64,000 nucleotides of DNA from Shewanella aquimarina (GTDB lineage Bacteria > Pseudomonadota > Gammaproteobacteria > Enterobacterales > Shewanellaceae), in assembly GCF_023349185.1 (NCBI RefSeq), contig NZ_JAKIKY010000005.1, positions 1-64,000 of the forward strand, read 5' to 3'. The notes beneath the pieces were generated by a model. That model did no database searches and was not told the DNA's origin. It worked only from the letters and a program-made list of their open reading frames with translations. Below are positions 40,927-50,584 of the stretch, piece after piece. The first letter of the stretch is position 1. Each line of letters begins with the position of its first letter. Position numbers and translations under genes: made by a program.

Positions 40927-43900
40927 TTATTCTTTGGTGATATCCAGGTTGATCAGCCACCAGGCTCTGGCCTGAACGTCGCCTGCCTCTACCATGTCGC
41001 CGCTGCGATATGGCTTGGCAAAATGAGTCACTACGATAGGCTTGAGGGTCTTAAAACGTCCTGGATTAACGAACCAGGCGTTGTAAGGATCCTCGCTATG
41101 CATACTGACGCTGACCTCTGAACTGACCGGCTGGCTCAGGCCTGGGCAGGTGTAGCGACTGCTGGAAGCCAGCGGATAGGCGACTCGACTGCCATCACTG
41201 CACAGGCTGGTGTTTTGCAGCCTCAGGGTGATAAAGGTGCAGCCCTTGTAATTGTCAGGGTCGGTACACACCTGAGTCAGCATAGTGGTATAGCCGCCAC
41301 TCAGTTCATCGTCGCCATCCTTACTTACGGCATCGCTGCGCCCGCCGATGGCGGTGAAGTAGGTGACATCGCCTGCGGCAACCTCTGCCGGAGAGACTAG
41401 CTGCAGCTCGCTGCCATCGAAGGTCAGGCTGGCTTCTTCGCCAAGGCCTGGCTCGATATCCTTGAGGAACAGCTTGTAGTTCAGGCTGGTGCTCTGATAA
41501 TTGTTGCCGCCATCGTCGGTGACTATGATGTCGAAGTAGTCGTTATCGCCAGAACGTGGATAGGCATGCAGGGTGAGTTCGCCCGTCGAGGTGAGCTCGG
41601 CATACTCGGGAGATACCTGTAGGCCGAAGGCATAGGTGAGGTTACCAAAGGCGTTGGTAAACTCTGGCGGTAACACCTTGCGGTCCGGGTAGTAGACCAC
41701 TGATTGAGTGATCTCATCCAGGCTGAGGCCTGGGTGAACCGCCTTGGCCACGCTGACGTTAAAGTCGCGCCGGGTTCTTTCATAGTTACGGCTCTGCTCT
41801 ATAACCGTGACCTTAGCCATGCCGGCCGCCAGCACCGTCATCTCACCGCTGGTCTGGTCGAGACTCACCACCTTGCTCGAGGCAATATCGGCATAGTAGC
41901 TAATCTGGCTGTCGACGCCGCGGCCGCTGATGGCCGGAGCATTGAGGCGAGTACTCGGATCGTAGACTGTGCTGAGCAACTGTGAGCCAAGTTTTAGCTC
42001 AGGGTTTTCGCTGCCCTTGTCGATCACCACATTCAGCTCGGCGCTTTGTGGCACATGACCGGCGTCGCCGCTGTCTGTCACTATGTAGGTTACGCTGCCC
42101 GCGTTCTTAACCGTCAGTGTCTTGTTGGCTAGGTCGACACTGACCACATCACTCTGACCGCTATGTAGCTTCAGACTCAGGCTGCCGATGGCGCCCGTTA
42201 GTGGAATGGTTAGCGTCTTATTCGGTGCATATTGGCTGCGCACAGAGGAGATCTGCAGGCTACCGTTTAGCGGCGCCACGTCGACGAAGAATCGGCTGCT
42301 GGCCGGATGATAAAACTCATTGCCCGCATCGGTTGCTGTGATCCAGCCGCGGCCGGCACCCACAATAGTGATAGCCTTGGTATTGGCATCCTGGCTGAAA
42401 ACGCCGTCGCCACCATTGTCTACCTGGTAGCTTACCTGGCCCTGACTATGGCTAGGTTGAGGGACGAAGGGCGCGTTAGCGGCAAAGTCCACACGGCTAT
42501 TTTCCACGACGAACAGGTCATTGTCTTGTTTGTCTATGGAGACGGTAAATTGCTGCGTTTGACTCGTCCACAGCTCGCCGCCATCGTCGGTAACAATCAC
42601 CTCTACAGTGCCTGGCTTCAATACCTGCATATGGCCGGTTTTGCTGTCTAGTGTGACTACATCTGTGGCACTGGTGGCGGTTAGGCGGTAACTTAGGGTG
42701 CCCTTGGCACCGGTAACTTGTGGCGACAGCGTCTGATTGGCCTGATATTGGCTGTCGACATTGAGCGCCTGCAGCGAGCTGGCGATCATCGCCTCGACCT
42801 TGACCTTGAAGGTGCGAGTCGCACTCAGGTAGTTGTGGTTACCGGCGTCGGTTACCTCAACCTCAGTTTCGCCGACGCCCTGGAAGCTAAACTCACCTTG
42901 CTCGGCATCTGTGATGCTGATGACATCCTCGGCCGCGCCCGCCTTGATGGCGTAGTGCAGCTTACCCTGGACACCGGTGACATCGAAGCTAGCCGTCTTC
43001 TCGGCATCGAAACGTGTGGTCACATCGCTCGCCTTGAAGGCCAGATTCTGCGCCTTGTCGATTTGCACGCTAAAGCGCTGAACCGGTACCTGTGTATGGT
43101 TGGCCGGCGCAACTTGTTGCACCTCAACCTGGGTCTCACCGGCGCCCAGAATGTTCATCGCCCCTGTGGTGGGGTGTACCTGAACGACTTGAGTATCGGC
43201 ACCAGCAACCAGCTGGTAGTGGGCCTCTGTGGTGGGTGTGCCGCTGTAGACGGGCACTAGCTGGCCGCCAAAGATCAGCGGCTTGTTGGTGATCGCCTGA
43301 TAAGTCGCAAAGGCTGTCTCGGCTAGCGAGATGCTGACCTTAAACTCACGGGTATCAGCCTGGTAGTTACGCCCGCCATCGTCCTTAGCGAGCAGGTTAA
43401 CGCTGCCACTGCCGATAACGGTGAGTTTGCCCTGGGCATCGATAGATACCACGTCAGTAGACTGATTCTCCGCTAGAGAGAGACTGAGGGTGCCTTTGAC
43501 ACCGCCGATGCTAGGTGAGAGCTGGGCGCCGGCGACATAGCCCTGACTGATGTCGTTAGTCAGTAGCGGCGAGCGAGGAGCCTTATTGATGCTGATGCTA
43601 AAACGTTGGCTGACAGGCTTGGTCTGGCTGTTGCCGCTATCTGTGGCGATCAGTTCTGTGGTGCCGGCATTGAGGATAGCGAGATGTTGCTTGTCGGCAG
43701 AGATCTTGACCACATCGGCTGGGGCGCCGTTAACCAATTGATAGCTGATGCTGCCTAACTTGCCCGTGATGGCTGGGGTGAGGCGCTGATCTGGCGCATA
43801 GGTTTGCACCAGTTCCTGAATTTGAATGCCAGGGTGCGCTAGTTTTTCGGCTTGCGGTACAGGACTGTCCGAGTCGCCTCCGCCACAAGCGGTGAGTAAA

Positions 43901-43929
43901 AGGGTGGACAACAGGATGAAGTATCTCAT
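40927..43929 (-). CDS. large repeat lipoprotein, function unknown
   Basis: A 1000-residue putative surface or periplasmic lipoprotein. The signal peptide ends in the lipobox LLTAC (Cys 15), followed by GGGDSD. The body is about nine degenerate repeats of 85-105 residues. Each ends in a strand pattern such as VTDDGGNNYQS...F.VSIDKA, resembling cadherin-like or bacterial Ig-like folds. The C-terminal 150 residues differ and contain four or more cysteines (QVCTDPDNYKGC, NTSLCSDGS, YTCPG). I recognise no catalytic motif. It is monocistronic. Adhesion or cell-envelope scaffolding is a guess from architecture only. Confidence 0.85.
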   Translation of the reverse strand: MRYFILLSTLLLTACGGGDSDSPVPQAEKLAHPGIQIQELVQTYAPDQRLTPAITGKLGSISYQLVNGAPADVVKISADKQHLAILNAGTTELIATDSGNSQTKPVSQRFSISINKAPRSPLLTNDISQGYVAGAQLSPSIGGVKGTLSLSLAENQSTDVVSIDAQGKLTVIGSGSVNLLAKDDGGRNYQADTREFKVSISLAETAFATYQAITNKPLIFGGQLVPVYSGTPTTEAHYQLVAGADTQVVQVHPTTGAMNILGAGETQVEVQQVAPANHTQVPVQRFSVQIDKAQNLAFKASDVTTRFDAEKTASFDVTGVQGKLHYAIKAGAAEDVISITDAEQGEFSFQGVGETEVEVTDAGNHNYLSATRTFKVKVEAMIASSLQALNVDSQYQANQTLSPQVTGAKGTLSYRLTATSATDVVTLDSKTGHMQVLKPGTVEVIVTDDGGELWTSQTQQFTVSIDKQDNDLFVVENSRVDFAANAPFVPQPSHSQGQVSYQVDNGGDGVFSQDANTKAITIVGAGRGWITATDAGNEFYHPASSRFFVDVAPLNGSLQISSVRSQYAPNKTLTIPLTGAIGSLSLKLHSGQSDVVSVDLANKTLTVKNAGSVTYIVTDSGDAGHVPQSAELNVVIDKGSENPELKLGSQLLSTVYDPSTRLNAPAISGRGVDSQISYYADIASSKVVSLDQTSGEMTVLAAGMAKVTVIEQSRNYERTRRDFNVSVAKAVHPGLSLDEITQSVVYYPDRKVLPPEFTNAFGNLTYAFGLQVSPEYAELTSTGELTLHAYPRSGDNDYFDIIVTDDGGNNYQSTSLNYKLFLKDIEPGLGEEASLTFDGSELQLVSPAEVAAGDVTYFTAIGGRSDAVSKDGDDELSGGYTTMLTQVCTDPDNYKGCTFITLRLQNTSLCSDGSRVAYPLASSSRYTCPGLSQPVSSEVSVSMHSEDPYNAWFVNPGRFKTLKPIVVTHFAKPYRSGDMVEAGDVQARAWWLINLDITKE

Positions 43930-44107
43930 TAAGCCTCCAGCTTAAAAAACAGAGGCGGCGAGTATACAGATGTGAATATTCTGCTGCAATATGAGGGTAA
44001 AATATTGAATTATGCTAATGTTGTGGCTTTTGCTGTATGGAAATAATGTATTCAGGCTATTTTTAATACATGATTCGGGATTCGCTGTTAACTTATTGAG
44101 TCGTATA

Positions 44108-44145
44108 AAAAGCACCTAATACCCTTAAGGAATATAGGTGCTTTT
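44108..44145 (-). terminator. terminator after purD
   Basis: An 11-bp stem AAAAGCACCTA/TAGGTGCTTTT encloses a 16-nt loop, downstream of purD on the minus strand. Confidence 0.85.
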
Positions 44146-44216
44146 ATGCGATTTTATTGCATGAAAACTGAGCGTGATGTAGATCTCAACTTTCCATGAA
44201 TATCCCTTTGTGGGTA

Positions 44217-45518
44217 TTAGGTCTGCTCGTTTTCCCGGGCGATAGCTCGATAGGCGATATCGGTACGGAAATAGACATCATCCCAGTGAATTGCATCAAC
44301 TAAGGCGTAGGCGGATTTTTGTGCTTCAGTAACAGTGTTACCTAATGCTGTTGCGCATAACACGCGCCCACCGTTGGTGACCACATGGCCATCCTTCATG
44401 CTGGTGCCCGCGTGGAATACCTTGGCATCATCACCGCCCAGGCTTAGTCCCTCGATCACATCGTGTTTGCGATAGGCATCTGGGTAGCCACCGGCGGCCA
44501 TCACCACACCTACGGCGGCGCGGCTGTCGAACTCGGCGGTCACCTTGTCCAGCTCGCCACGGGTGGCGGCCAGGCAGAGTTCGACCAGATCTGACTGAAG
44601 ACGCATCATGATAGGCTGGGTCTCAGGGTCGCCGAAGCGGCAGTTGTATTCCAGTACCTTGGCGCTGCCATCTGGTGCGATCATCAGACCGGCGTAGAGG
44701 AAACCTGTGTAGACATTTCCTTCAGCAGCCATGCCATCTACGGTTGGACGAATGACGTTTTCAACAGTCCAGTCGTGAACCGCTTGTGTCACCACTGGCG
44801 CCGGAGAGTAGGCGCCCATGCCGCCCGTGTTCGGACCGTTGTCACCATTGTCTCTGGCCTTATGATCCTGGCTGCTGGCCATGGCCAGAATATTCTTGCC
44901 ATCGACCATGACGATGAAGCTGGCTTCTTCGCCTTTCAGGAACTCCTCGATCACCACGCGAGAACCGGCCTCGCCAAACTTGTTGCCGGCCAGCATATCT
45001 TCGATAGCCGCATCGGCTTCGGCCTGATCCTGGGCGATGATCACCCCTTTACCCGCCGCTAGGCCGTCGGCCTTGATGACGATGGGGAAGCCAGTGTTGG
45101 CGGTGACTTCGGTAACGTAAACCTTGGCAGGCTCGATCTCGGTGAAGTTCGAGTAGGCCGCTGTCGGAATGTTGTGACGGGCCAGGAAGTCCTTGGTGAA
45201 CGCCTTAGAAGACTCTAGCTGCGCCGCACCTTGGGTTGGACCGAAGATAGGTAGCTTAGCTTCGTTGAAGGCATCGACCACGCCTAATGACAGCGGTACT
45301 TCAGGGCCGACGATAGTCAGCTCGATCGCCTGCTCCTTGGCGAAGCTTACCAGCTCAGAGACGGCTTCGACGGCAATCGAAACGTTTTCAAGCTTAGGCT
45401 CCATTTCTGTACCGGCGTTGCCCGGCGCCACGAAGACTTTCTCGACTAGCGGTGACTTGGCGGCCTTCCAGGCCAGGGCGTGTTCGCGTCCGCCGCTACC
45501 TATTACTAATACGTTCAT
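44217..45518 (-). CDS. purD: PurD, phosphoribosylamine-glycine ligase
   Basis: PurD joins phosphoribosylamine and glycine with ATP to form GAR, step two of purine synthesis. The 433 residues start with the family motif VLVIGSGGREHALAWK. They carry an ATP-grasp fold, with the ATP-binding KADGLAAGKGV and metal-binding EYNCRFGDPETQ. It follows purH by 51 bp on the same transcript, the usual purHD order. Confidence 0.98.
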   Translation of the reverse strand: MNVLVIGSGGREHALAWKAAKSPLVEKVFVAPGNAGTEMEPKLENVSIAVEAVSELVSFAKEQAIELTIVGPEVPLSLGVVDAFNEAKLPIFGPTQGAAQLESSKAFTKDFLARHNIPTAAYSNFTEIEPAKVYVTEVTANTGFPIVIKADGLAAGKGVIIAQDQAEADAAIEDMLAGNKFGEAGSRVVIEEFLKGEEASFIVMVDGKNILAMASSQDHKARDNGDNGPNTGGMGAYSPAPVVTQAVHDWTVENVIRPTVDGMAAEGNVYTGFLYAGLMIAPDGSAKVLEYNCRFGDPETQPIMMRLQSDLVELCLAATRGELDKVTAEFDSRAAVGVVMAAGGYPDAYRKHDVIEGLSLGGDDAKVFHAGTSMKDGHVVTNGGRVLCATALGNTVTEAQKSAYALVDAIHWDDVYFRTDIAYRAIARENEQT

Positions 45519-45569
45519 GCTATATCCTTAAAACGGCGCCCGGGCTTGTGACCCAGGCGCGAAAGCAAA

Positions 45570-47183
45570 TTAATGACGGAAGTGACGCATGCCAGTGAAT
45601 ACCATGGCCATACCATGCTCGTCGGCGGCTGCGATGATCTCTTCATCGCGAATCGAACCGCCCGGCTGGATGATGCAGCTGATACCGGCGGCCGCCGCGG
45701 CATCTATGCCATCGCGGAACGGGAAGAAGGCATCGGATGCCATGACAGAACCTACGACTTCCAGGTTCTCATCGGCAGCCTTGATACCGGCCACCTTGGC
45801 GCTGTAGACGCGGCTCATCTGGCCGGCGCCCACACCGATTGTCATGCTGTCTTTGGCGTAGACGATGGCGTTAGACTTAACGAACTTGGCCACCTTCCAG
45901 CAGAACATGAGATCTTTCATCTCGGCTTCGGTAGGCTGACGCTTGGTCACTACCTTGATATCGCTCATCTCGACCATGCCCTGGTCTCTGTCTTGGATCA
46001 GCAGGCCGCCGTTGACGCGCTTGTAGTCCAGGCTGCGGGTCTTGCTAGTCCAATGACCGCACTCCAGCAGACGAACATTGGCCTTGGCTGCCACCACGTC
46101 GCGTGCCGCCTGGCTAACGACTGGTGCGATGATCACCTCGACAAACTGACGCTCGACGATGGCGCTGGCGGTCTCGGCATCCAACTCACCGTTGAAGGCG
46201 ATGATACCGCCGAAGGCTGAGGTTGGGTCGGTCTGGTAGGCGCGGTTGTATGCCTCGAGCAGATCCTTGCCGATGGCGACGCCACAAGGGTTGGCATGCT
46301 TGACGATAACACAGGCTGGCTCGCTGAACTCTTTAACGCATTCCAGCGCCGCATCGGTATCGGCGATGTTGTTGTAAGACAGTGCCTTACCCTGTAGCTG
46401 AGTCGCGCTGGCAACCGAGGCTTCGTCTATGTTGAGATCCACATAGAAGGCGGCGCTCTGGTGGCTGTTTTCGCCGTAACGCAGATCTTGCTTCTTCACC
46501 AACTGAGTGTTGTAGGTGCGCGGGAACTTAGAGTCCTGGTGGCATTCGTCTTGGCTGTGCGCCGGTACCCTATTCACCGCGTGCGGTGGCACTTGGGTGC
46601 CGAAGTAGTTGGCGATCATGCCATCGTAGGCGGCCGTGTGTTCGAAGGCGGCGATAGCCAGATCGAAACGCGTCTCCAGCGAGGTGCTGCCCTGGTTGGC
46701 CTGCATCTCTTGGATCACGCGATCATAGTCTTTGGCGTTAACGATAATGGTGGTGTCTTTGTGGTTCTTAGCGGTAGAGCGCACCATAGTCGGGCCGCCA
46801 ATGTCGATGTTTTCTACGGCGTCGGCCAGGGTACAGCCTTCTTTGGCCACAGTTTCGGCAAAGGGGTAGAGGTTAACGGCAACCAGATCGATAGGCTTAA
46901 TGGCGTTCTGTTCCATCACGATCTCATCGATACCGCGACGGCCGAGGATGCCGCCGTGCACTTTAGGGTGCAGGGTCTTTACACGGCCGTCCATGATCTC
47001 AGGATGGCCTGTGTAGTCAGAGACTTCAATGACAGGCACACCGTTGTCTGCTAACAGACGGGCTGTGCCGCCGGTAGATAGCAGTTCAACACCTTGAGCG
47101 TGCAGGGCTTGTGCAAACTCCAGGATTCCGGTTTTATCAGAAACGCTTAACAGCGCGCGACGAATAGGTCTGGCATTATTCAT
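45570..47183 (-). CDS. purH: PurH, AICAR transformylase/IMP cyclohydrolase
   Basis: PurH performs the last two steps of IMP synthesis: formylation of AICAR and ring closure. The 537 residues comprise an N-terminal MGS-like cyclohydrolase domain (about 1-200, beginning [13 protein letters not shown]) and a C-terminal transformylase domain with LRYGENSHQ and [10 protein letters not shown]. The C-terminus [22 protein letters not shown] is typical. No PurR box was visible upstream. Long antisense frames inside it are shadows. Confidence 0.98.
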   Translation of the reverse strand: MNNARPIRRALLSVSDKTGILEFAQALHAQGVELLSTGGTARLLADNGVPVIEVSDYTGHPEIMDGRVKTLHPKVHGGILGRRGIDEIVMEQNAIKPIDLVAVNLYPFAETVAKEGCTLADAVENIDIGGPTMVRSTAKNHKDTTIIVNAKDYDRVIQEMQANQGSTSLETRFDLAIAAFEHTAAYDGMIANYFGTQVPPHAVNRVPAHSQDECHQDSKFPRTYNTQLVKKQDLRYGENSHQSAAFYVDLNIDEASVASATQLQGKALSYNNIADTDAALECVKEFSEPACVIVKHANPCGVAIGKDLLEAYNRAYQTDPTSAFGGIIAFNGELDAETASAIVERQFVEVIIAPVVSQAARDVVAAKANVRLLECGHWTSKTRSLDYKRVNGGLLIQDRDQGMVEMSDIKVVTKRQPTEAEMKDLMFCWKVAKFVKSNAIVYAKDSMTIGVGAGQMSRVYSAKVAGIKAADENLEVVGSVMASDAFFPFRDGIDAAAAAGISCIIQPGGSIRDEEIIAAADEHGMAMVFTGMRHFRH

Positions 47184-47411
47184 TTTAGGTACAGGGTCCA
47201 GTGGTTATTTTAAGGATCTTTCGGAAAACAGAACAGTTAGTGCCAACTAACCCGGGCGTATTGCTTTCCAAAAGCCCCTCAATTTTTTAACTCCCCATCG
47301 CGGCGCGCGTATTTTACCGTAAAACTGTGTGCCATGCTGTTTTTTTCTGTGCGATTTCACAATACGCCATGGCGAACAAGCAACAGATTGCAATTTACGG
47401 CAGAATAACCC

Positions 47412-47443
47412 TTGACCTTAGATTTAACTCTAAGGTTTATACT
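47412..47443 (+). promoter_or_regulatory. MerR-type promoter/operator of the zntR-permease operon
   Basis: The -35 TTGACC (47412-47417) and -10 TATACT (47438-47443) are separated by 20 bp, the over-long spacer typical of MerR-family promoters. A perfect dyad ACCTTAGA-N6-TCTAAGGT (47415-47436) fills the spacer. This strongly suggests metal-induced activation by the product of the first gene. Confidence 0.85.
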
Positions 47444-47480
47444 GGCACTATCGCAATGAAAAAGGCGCCGTGGAGGCAAG

Positions 47481-47957
47481 ATGTTTCGTATTGGAGAGTT
47501 AGCCAAAGAGTGTGAGGTCAAGGCCGATACCCTGCGTTTCTATGAGAAACATGGCTTGTTGTCGCCGTCGATGCGCAGCGAGTCGGGTTATCGACTCTAC
47601 ACAGAACAGGACGCCGAGCGTCTGCGCTTCATTCTGCGGGCCAAGGCGGTGGGCTTCACCCTGTCGGAGATCACCGAGCTGTTATCTATCGATCTGGACA
47701 AATCCAATTGGGCCTGCGCCGACGTGAAGGGAATGGTGGATATCAAGCTGGCCAATGTGGAAGAGAAGATTGCCGAGCTGAACCATTTTCGCGTCTCCCT
47801 ACAGCGGTTATCCGATGCCTGTTGCGGAGGGCCGGAGAGCGCCGAACACTGCTCCATCCTTGAGGCGCTCGAGTCTAACGTCGAGGTGAAGTGTGAGAAC
47901 CACAGCCATGATCACGGCGAAACCGAATATAAAACCAGTTGTAAGCTAAAGGGTTAA
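47481..47957 (+). CDS. zntR: ZntR-type MerR metal-responsive regulator
   Basis: A 158-residue MerR-family activator. The N-terminal helix-turn-helix (about 1-70) is followed by a dimer helix and a metal loop. The metal ligands of E. coli ZntR are kept at the same numbers: C79, C114, C115 and C124. However, H119 is glutamate here, with a histidine at 123. A His/Cys-rich tail (CENHSHDHGE near 138-147 and a final Cys) extends the protein. GGAGG precedes the ATG. The permease starts 3 bp after its stop. It probably senses Zn, Cd or Pb; the metal is not proved by sequence. Confidence 0.85.
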   Translation: MFRIGELAKECEVKADTLRFYEKHGLLSPSMRSESGYRLYTEQDAERLRFILRAKAVGFTLSEITELLSIDLDKSNWACADVKGMVDIKLANVEEKIAELNHFRVSLQRLSDACCGGPESAEHCSILEALESNVEVKCENHSHDHGETEYKTSCKLKG

Positions 47958-47960
47958 CCT

Positions 47961-49391
47961 ATGTTGTTATCTAATTTTATCGATCTCTTTCTCGATTCCG
48001 CGCCCTGGCTGCTGCTGGGGTTGGTGCTTGCCGGTATGTTGAAGATGTTTGTGCCCATGACCTGGATGCAGAAGCAGCTGGGCGGTCATGGGGTGAAGAC
48101 CACCATCAAGGCGGCCGTGTTAGGCGCGCCTCTACCACTGTGCTCCTGCGGCGTGATCCCCGCCGCCGTCGGCCTGCGCCGCTCGGGCGCCTCTAAGGCC
48201 GCCACCACCTCATTCTTGGTGTCGACCCCTGAGACGGGCATCGATTCTGTGAGCGTCTCCTACGTGCTGCTCGGGCCCTTCATGGCGGTTGTCAGACCCA
48301 TAGCCGCGGTCACCAGCGCCATTGTCGCCGGCCTGCTGGTGGGACGTGACGATGATAAAGGTCAGATCGAGGAGATGGCTCAGGCGAGTTCGAATCAGCG
48401 CATGACAGAGAAGGCAACCAAAGCAACGGCAAGCTGCTGCAGCGGTAGCAAGCCTGCCGAGAAGCCAGTTGTAAAACAAGTGACATCCGGTTGCTGTGGC
48501 GACAAGCCGAGTGCGCCTGTGCGCATGACGGCGGATGCCTCGCCCATGATGATGCGCCCCGTGAGCTCAGATTCGGTGGTTAAGCCTGTAGCATTGGTTA
48601 AAACTGAGGCGGTTAAGTCCACGAGCGGTTCATGCTGCGCCAGCAAGGCGGCCCCCGAGCCAAAGCCAGTCAGCTCATGTTGTAGCAGTAAGCAAGAGGT
48701 GAAGGCGGCTAGCTCATGCTGCTCGAGTACTAGCACAGACAAGCAGAACACCAGCCAGTCTTCGGGTGAGAGCTGCTGCGAGTCCACCAAAGATGTCGCC
48801 AGCGAGCTTAAGGGCACCTCGGTGCTAGCGCGCATGGGTAAGGGCCTGCACTATGCGGCGACTGATCTGGTGCGTGACACTACAGTCTGGCTGCTGATCG
48901 GCCTCTTCTTTGCGGCACTGGTGCAGACCTATGTGCCGGGGGACTTCATGGCCAAGTGGGGCGATGGCATCTTGGCCATGCTGGTGATGGTGCTTATTTC
49001 TGTGCCCATGTATATTTGCGCCACGGCATCGACACCGATTGCTGCGGGCCTGTTGCTGGCCGGGGTATCGCCAGGTGCCGTGCTGGTTTTCATGCTGGCG
49101 GGCCCTGCGACGAATATCGCAACCCTGGGGGTGGTGACCAAGGAATTGGGTAAGCGCGCCCTCTATGGTTATCTCGGTGGTGTCTTGGGTGTGGCCCTGA
49201 TCGCGGGAGTCCTGGTGAATTACCTGGTGGCGACCTTCGGTTTTGAGGTGATGCCGCAGGTGGGTGAGCAGCATAACCTGTTGCCTTCCCTGGTGGTAAA
49301 TGCCTCGGGGATCATACTGGCAATTTTGATGCTTAAGGTATTGCTGGCCAAGCTGCCGAAAAATTGGTGGCGCCGAGATTGCTGCTCATAA
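47961..49391 (+). CDS. COG0701 permease with cysteine-pair-rich loop
   Basis: A 476-residue inner-membrane permease of the DUF318/COG0701 (ArsP-like) group, with two homologous halves (about 1-130 and 295-476). The first half carries the family PLCSCG-VIPAAVGLRRSGAS region. Between them is an unusual 160-residue linker with CC pairs at 159, 178, 225, 240, 253 and 272 in Ser/Lys-rich spacers; a seventh pair ends the protein. The CC pairs look suited to soft-metal binding. Co-transcription with a ZntR-type regulator points to metal or metalloid export. The substrate is unknown. Confidence 0.85.
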   Translation: MLLSNFIDLFLDSAPWLLLGLVLAGMLKMFVPMTWMQKQLGGHGVKTTIKAAVLGAPLPLCSCGVIPAAVGLRRSGASKAATTSFLVSTPETGIDSVSVSYVLLGPFMAVVRPIAAVTSAIVAGLLVGRDDDKGQIEEMAQASSNQRMTEKATKATASCCSGSKPAEKPVVKQVTSGCCGDKPSAPVRMTADASPMMMRPVSSDSVVKPVALVKTEAVKSTSGSCCASKAAPEPKPVSSCCSSKQEVKAASSCCSSTSTDKQNTSQSSGESCCESTKDVASELKGTSVLARMGKGLHYAATDLVRDTTVWLLIGLFFAALVQTYVPGDFMAKWGDGILAMLVMVLISVPMYICATASTPIAAGLLLAGVSPGAVLVFMLAGPATNIATLGVVTKELGKRALYGYLGGVLGVALIAGVLVNYLVATFGFEVMPQVGEQHNLLPSLVVNASGIILAILMLKVLLAKLPKNWWRRDCCS

Positions 49392-49417
49392 CATCGAGTT
49401 AGCACATTCTAGTTAAT

Positions 49418-49446
49418 AAAAAAGGCACTCTAATGAGTGCCTTTTT
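49418..49446 (+). terminator. terminator after the permease gene
   Basis: The stem AAAAAGGCACTC/GAGTGCCTTTTT with a TAAT loop. It can also serve the convergent DUF4382 gene. Confidence 0.94.
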
Positions 49447-49466
49447 GCTGTCTGTTTAAGTCTAAC

Positions 49467-50501
49467 TTAAGGTGCAGGAGTCACTGCGGCGGCCTCGAAG
49501 TCACGCTCAGTCGTTGCACCTTGGGTGACGGTGACGTCTTGCTCATCCACATGGATGAAGAAAGGTGCCTCAACATCATCTGCGCCGTTGGCCACTTCTG
49601 GATCATCGTTCTGTGCCAGGCAGGTGTAACCTAGGCTGTAGTTAGCCGCGGCAACGAAGCCAAACTCATACTCATAGCCAGTCACCGTCTCGGTTTCGTC
49701 GGTAACAGGGTTAACACGTGCCGAGGCGATAGGTGCTACCTGAGGGTCGACAATGTCGGCTTCCAGGCGGAAATCCAGCATGTTTTCCAGTGTGGTTGTC
49801 GTTGGGTAGAGATAGACGGCCGGGCTGAACTCAGAGCCACCGGCGGCGGCTTCACAGTCTGCCATCACACTGGCGTCGATCATGCCGTGAATGGCACCGA
49901 CTTCGGCGTTGTTGACCAACTGTACCGCTGTAGGCTTAAGGGTCCAGTAGTCCTTGTTGCCGTGAGGCGCCTGTAGCCCCTGAGAGAGGTTAAACTCGGC
50001 GACGAAGTTGTTCACGCCTGCCGCGATGGTGAAGGCCTTGTTGAAGAAGAGGCGACCCGTACCAGGTTCTTCGGCGCCAACGCCGCCGCAGCTACCATTG
50101 CTGTTGGTGACTAGGCCTGCATCCATGTCATCTATGGTCTTAACATAAGAGCTGTTGGTGTCAGCCACTTCGCTGTTCTGCATATAGATACACATCTGGT
50201 ATTCACCGACCGGGATAGACTGGCCGCTAACCAAAGTTTCGACTTCTTGACCCTGTACCGTCAGTAGATCAACGTGTTTCAGCTCACCGTCTTCGGATAC
50301 GTCGAATGACAGAGACTCGCCGTTACCCTTAAGCACTACTTGTTTGAAGGCGATATTCACCACTTTGGCATCGGCTGGGTTATCCGAAACACCTAGGCTG
50401 AAGACACCTGTCTCTGGTGTTTCTGGCGCATCATCGCTGCCACCACAGGCGGCAAGCAGGCTGGTGAGTGTGATGGCGATAATCGATTTTGAATACTTCA
50501 T
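49467..50501 (-). CDS. DUF4382-family lipoprotein
   Basis: A 344-residue exported lipoprotein of unknown function. The lipobox LLAAC places the acylated cysteine at 19, followed by an acidic GGSDD linker. The DUF4382 domain (about 30-190) has the typical start FSLGVSDNPADAKVVNIAFKQV (here split by family position) and L-TVQGQ-VETLVSGQSIPVGEYQMCIY. The remainder is beta-rich and has several cysteines. It is monocistronic. The leader contains a long nested hairpin. Confidence 0.85.
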   Translation of the reverse strand: MKYSKSIIAITLTSLLAACGGSDDAPETPETGVFSLGVSDNPADAKVVNIAFKQVVLKGNGESLSFDVSEDGELKHVDLLTVQGQEVETLVSGQSIPVGEYQMCIYMQNSEVADTNSSYVKTIDDMDAGLVTNSNGSCGGVGAEEPGTGRLFFNKAFTIAAGVNNFVAEFNLSQGLQAPHGNKDYWTLKPTAVQLVNNAEVGAIHGMIDASVMADCEAAAGGSEFSPAVYLYPTTTTLENMLDFRLEADIVDPQVAPIASARVNPVTDETETVTGYEYEFGFVAAANYSLGYTCLAQNDDPEVANGADDVEAPFFIHVDEQDVTVTQGATTERDFEAAAVTPAP

Positions 50502-50527
50502 AGGTTACCCGTTCGTCATGTTGGTTT

Positions 50528-50584
50528 ATCAAGTATGCCCGGCCCGCCATCCAGGAGAGTAGATGGTGAGCCAGGCAGCTTGAT
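50528..50584 (-). promoter_or_regulatory. 57-nt nested hairpin in the DUF4382 leader
   Basis: Four nested complementary blocks read inward from both sides: ATCAAG/CTTGAT, TGCC/GGCA, GGC/GCC and CCATC/GATGG, around a 10-nt loop. It ends 26 bp before the DUF4382 start codon. In the minus-strand RNA the loop reads TACTCTCCTG. The symmetry suggests a folded leader or a DNA cruciform. Confidence 0.5.

Noticed and set aside
43930-44107. Promoter for the repeat lipoprotein gene
   Set aside because: The region is AT-rich, but no convincing -35/-10 pair stood out.
45573-46220. 215-codon frame antisense to purH
   Set aside because: It is a shadow of a conserved gene with no independent ribosome site or domain.
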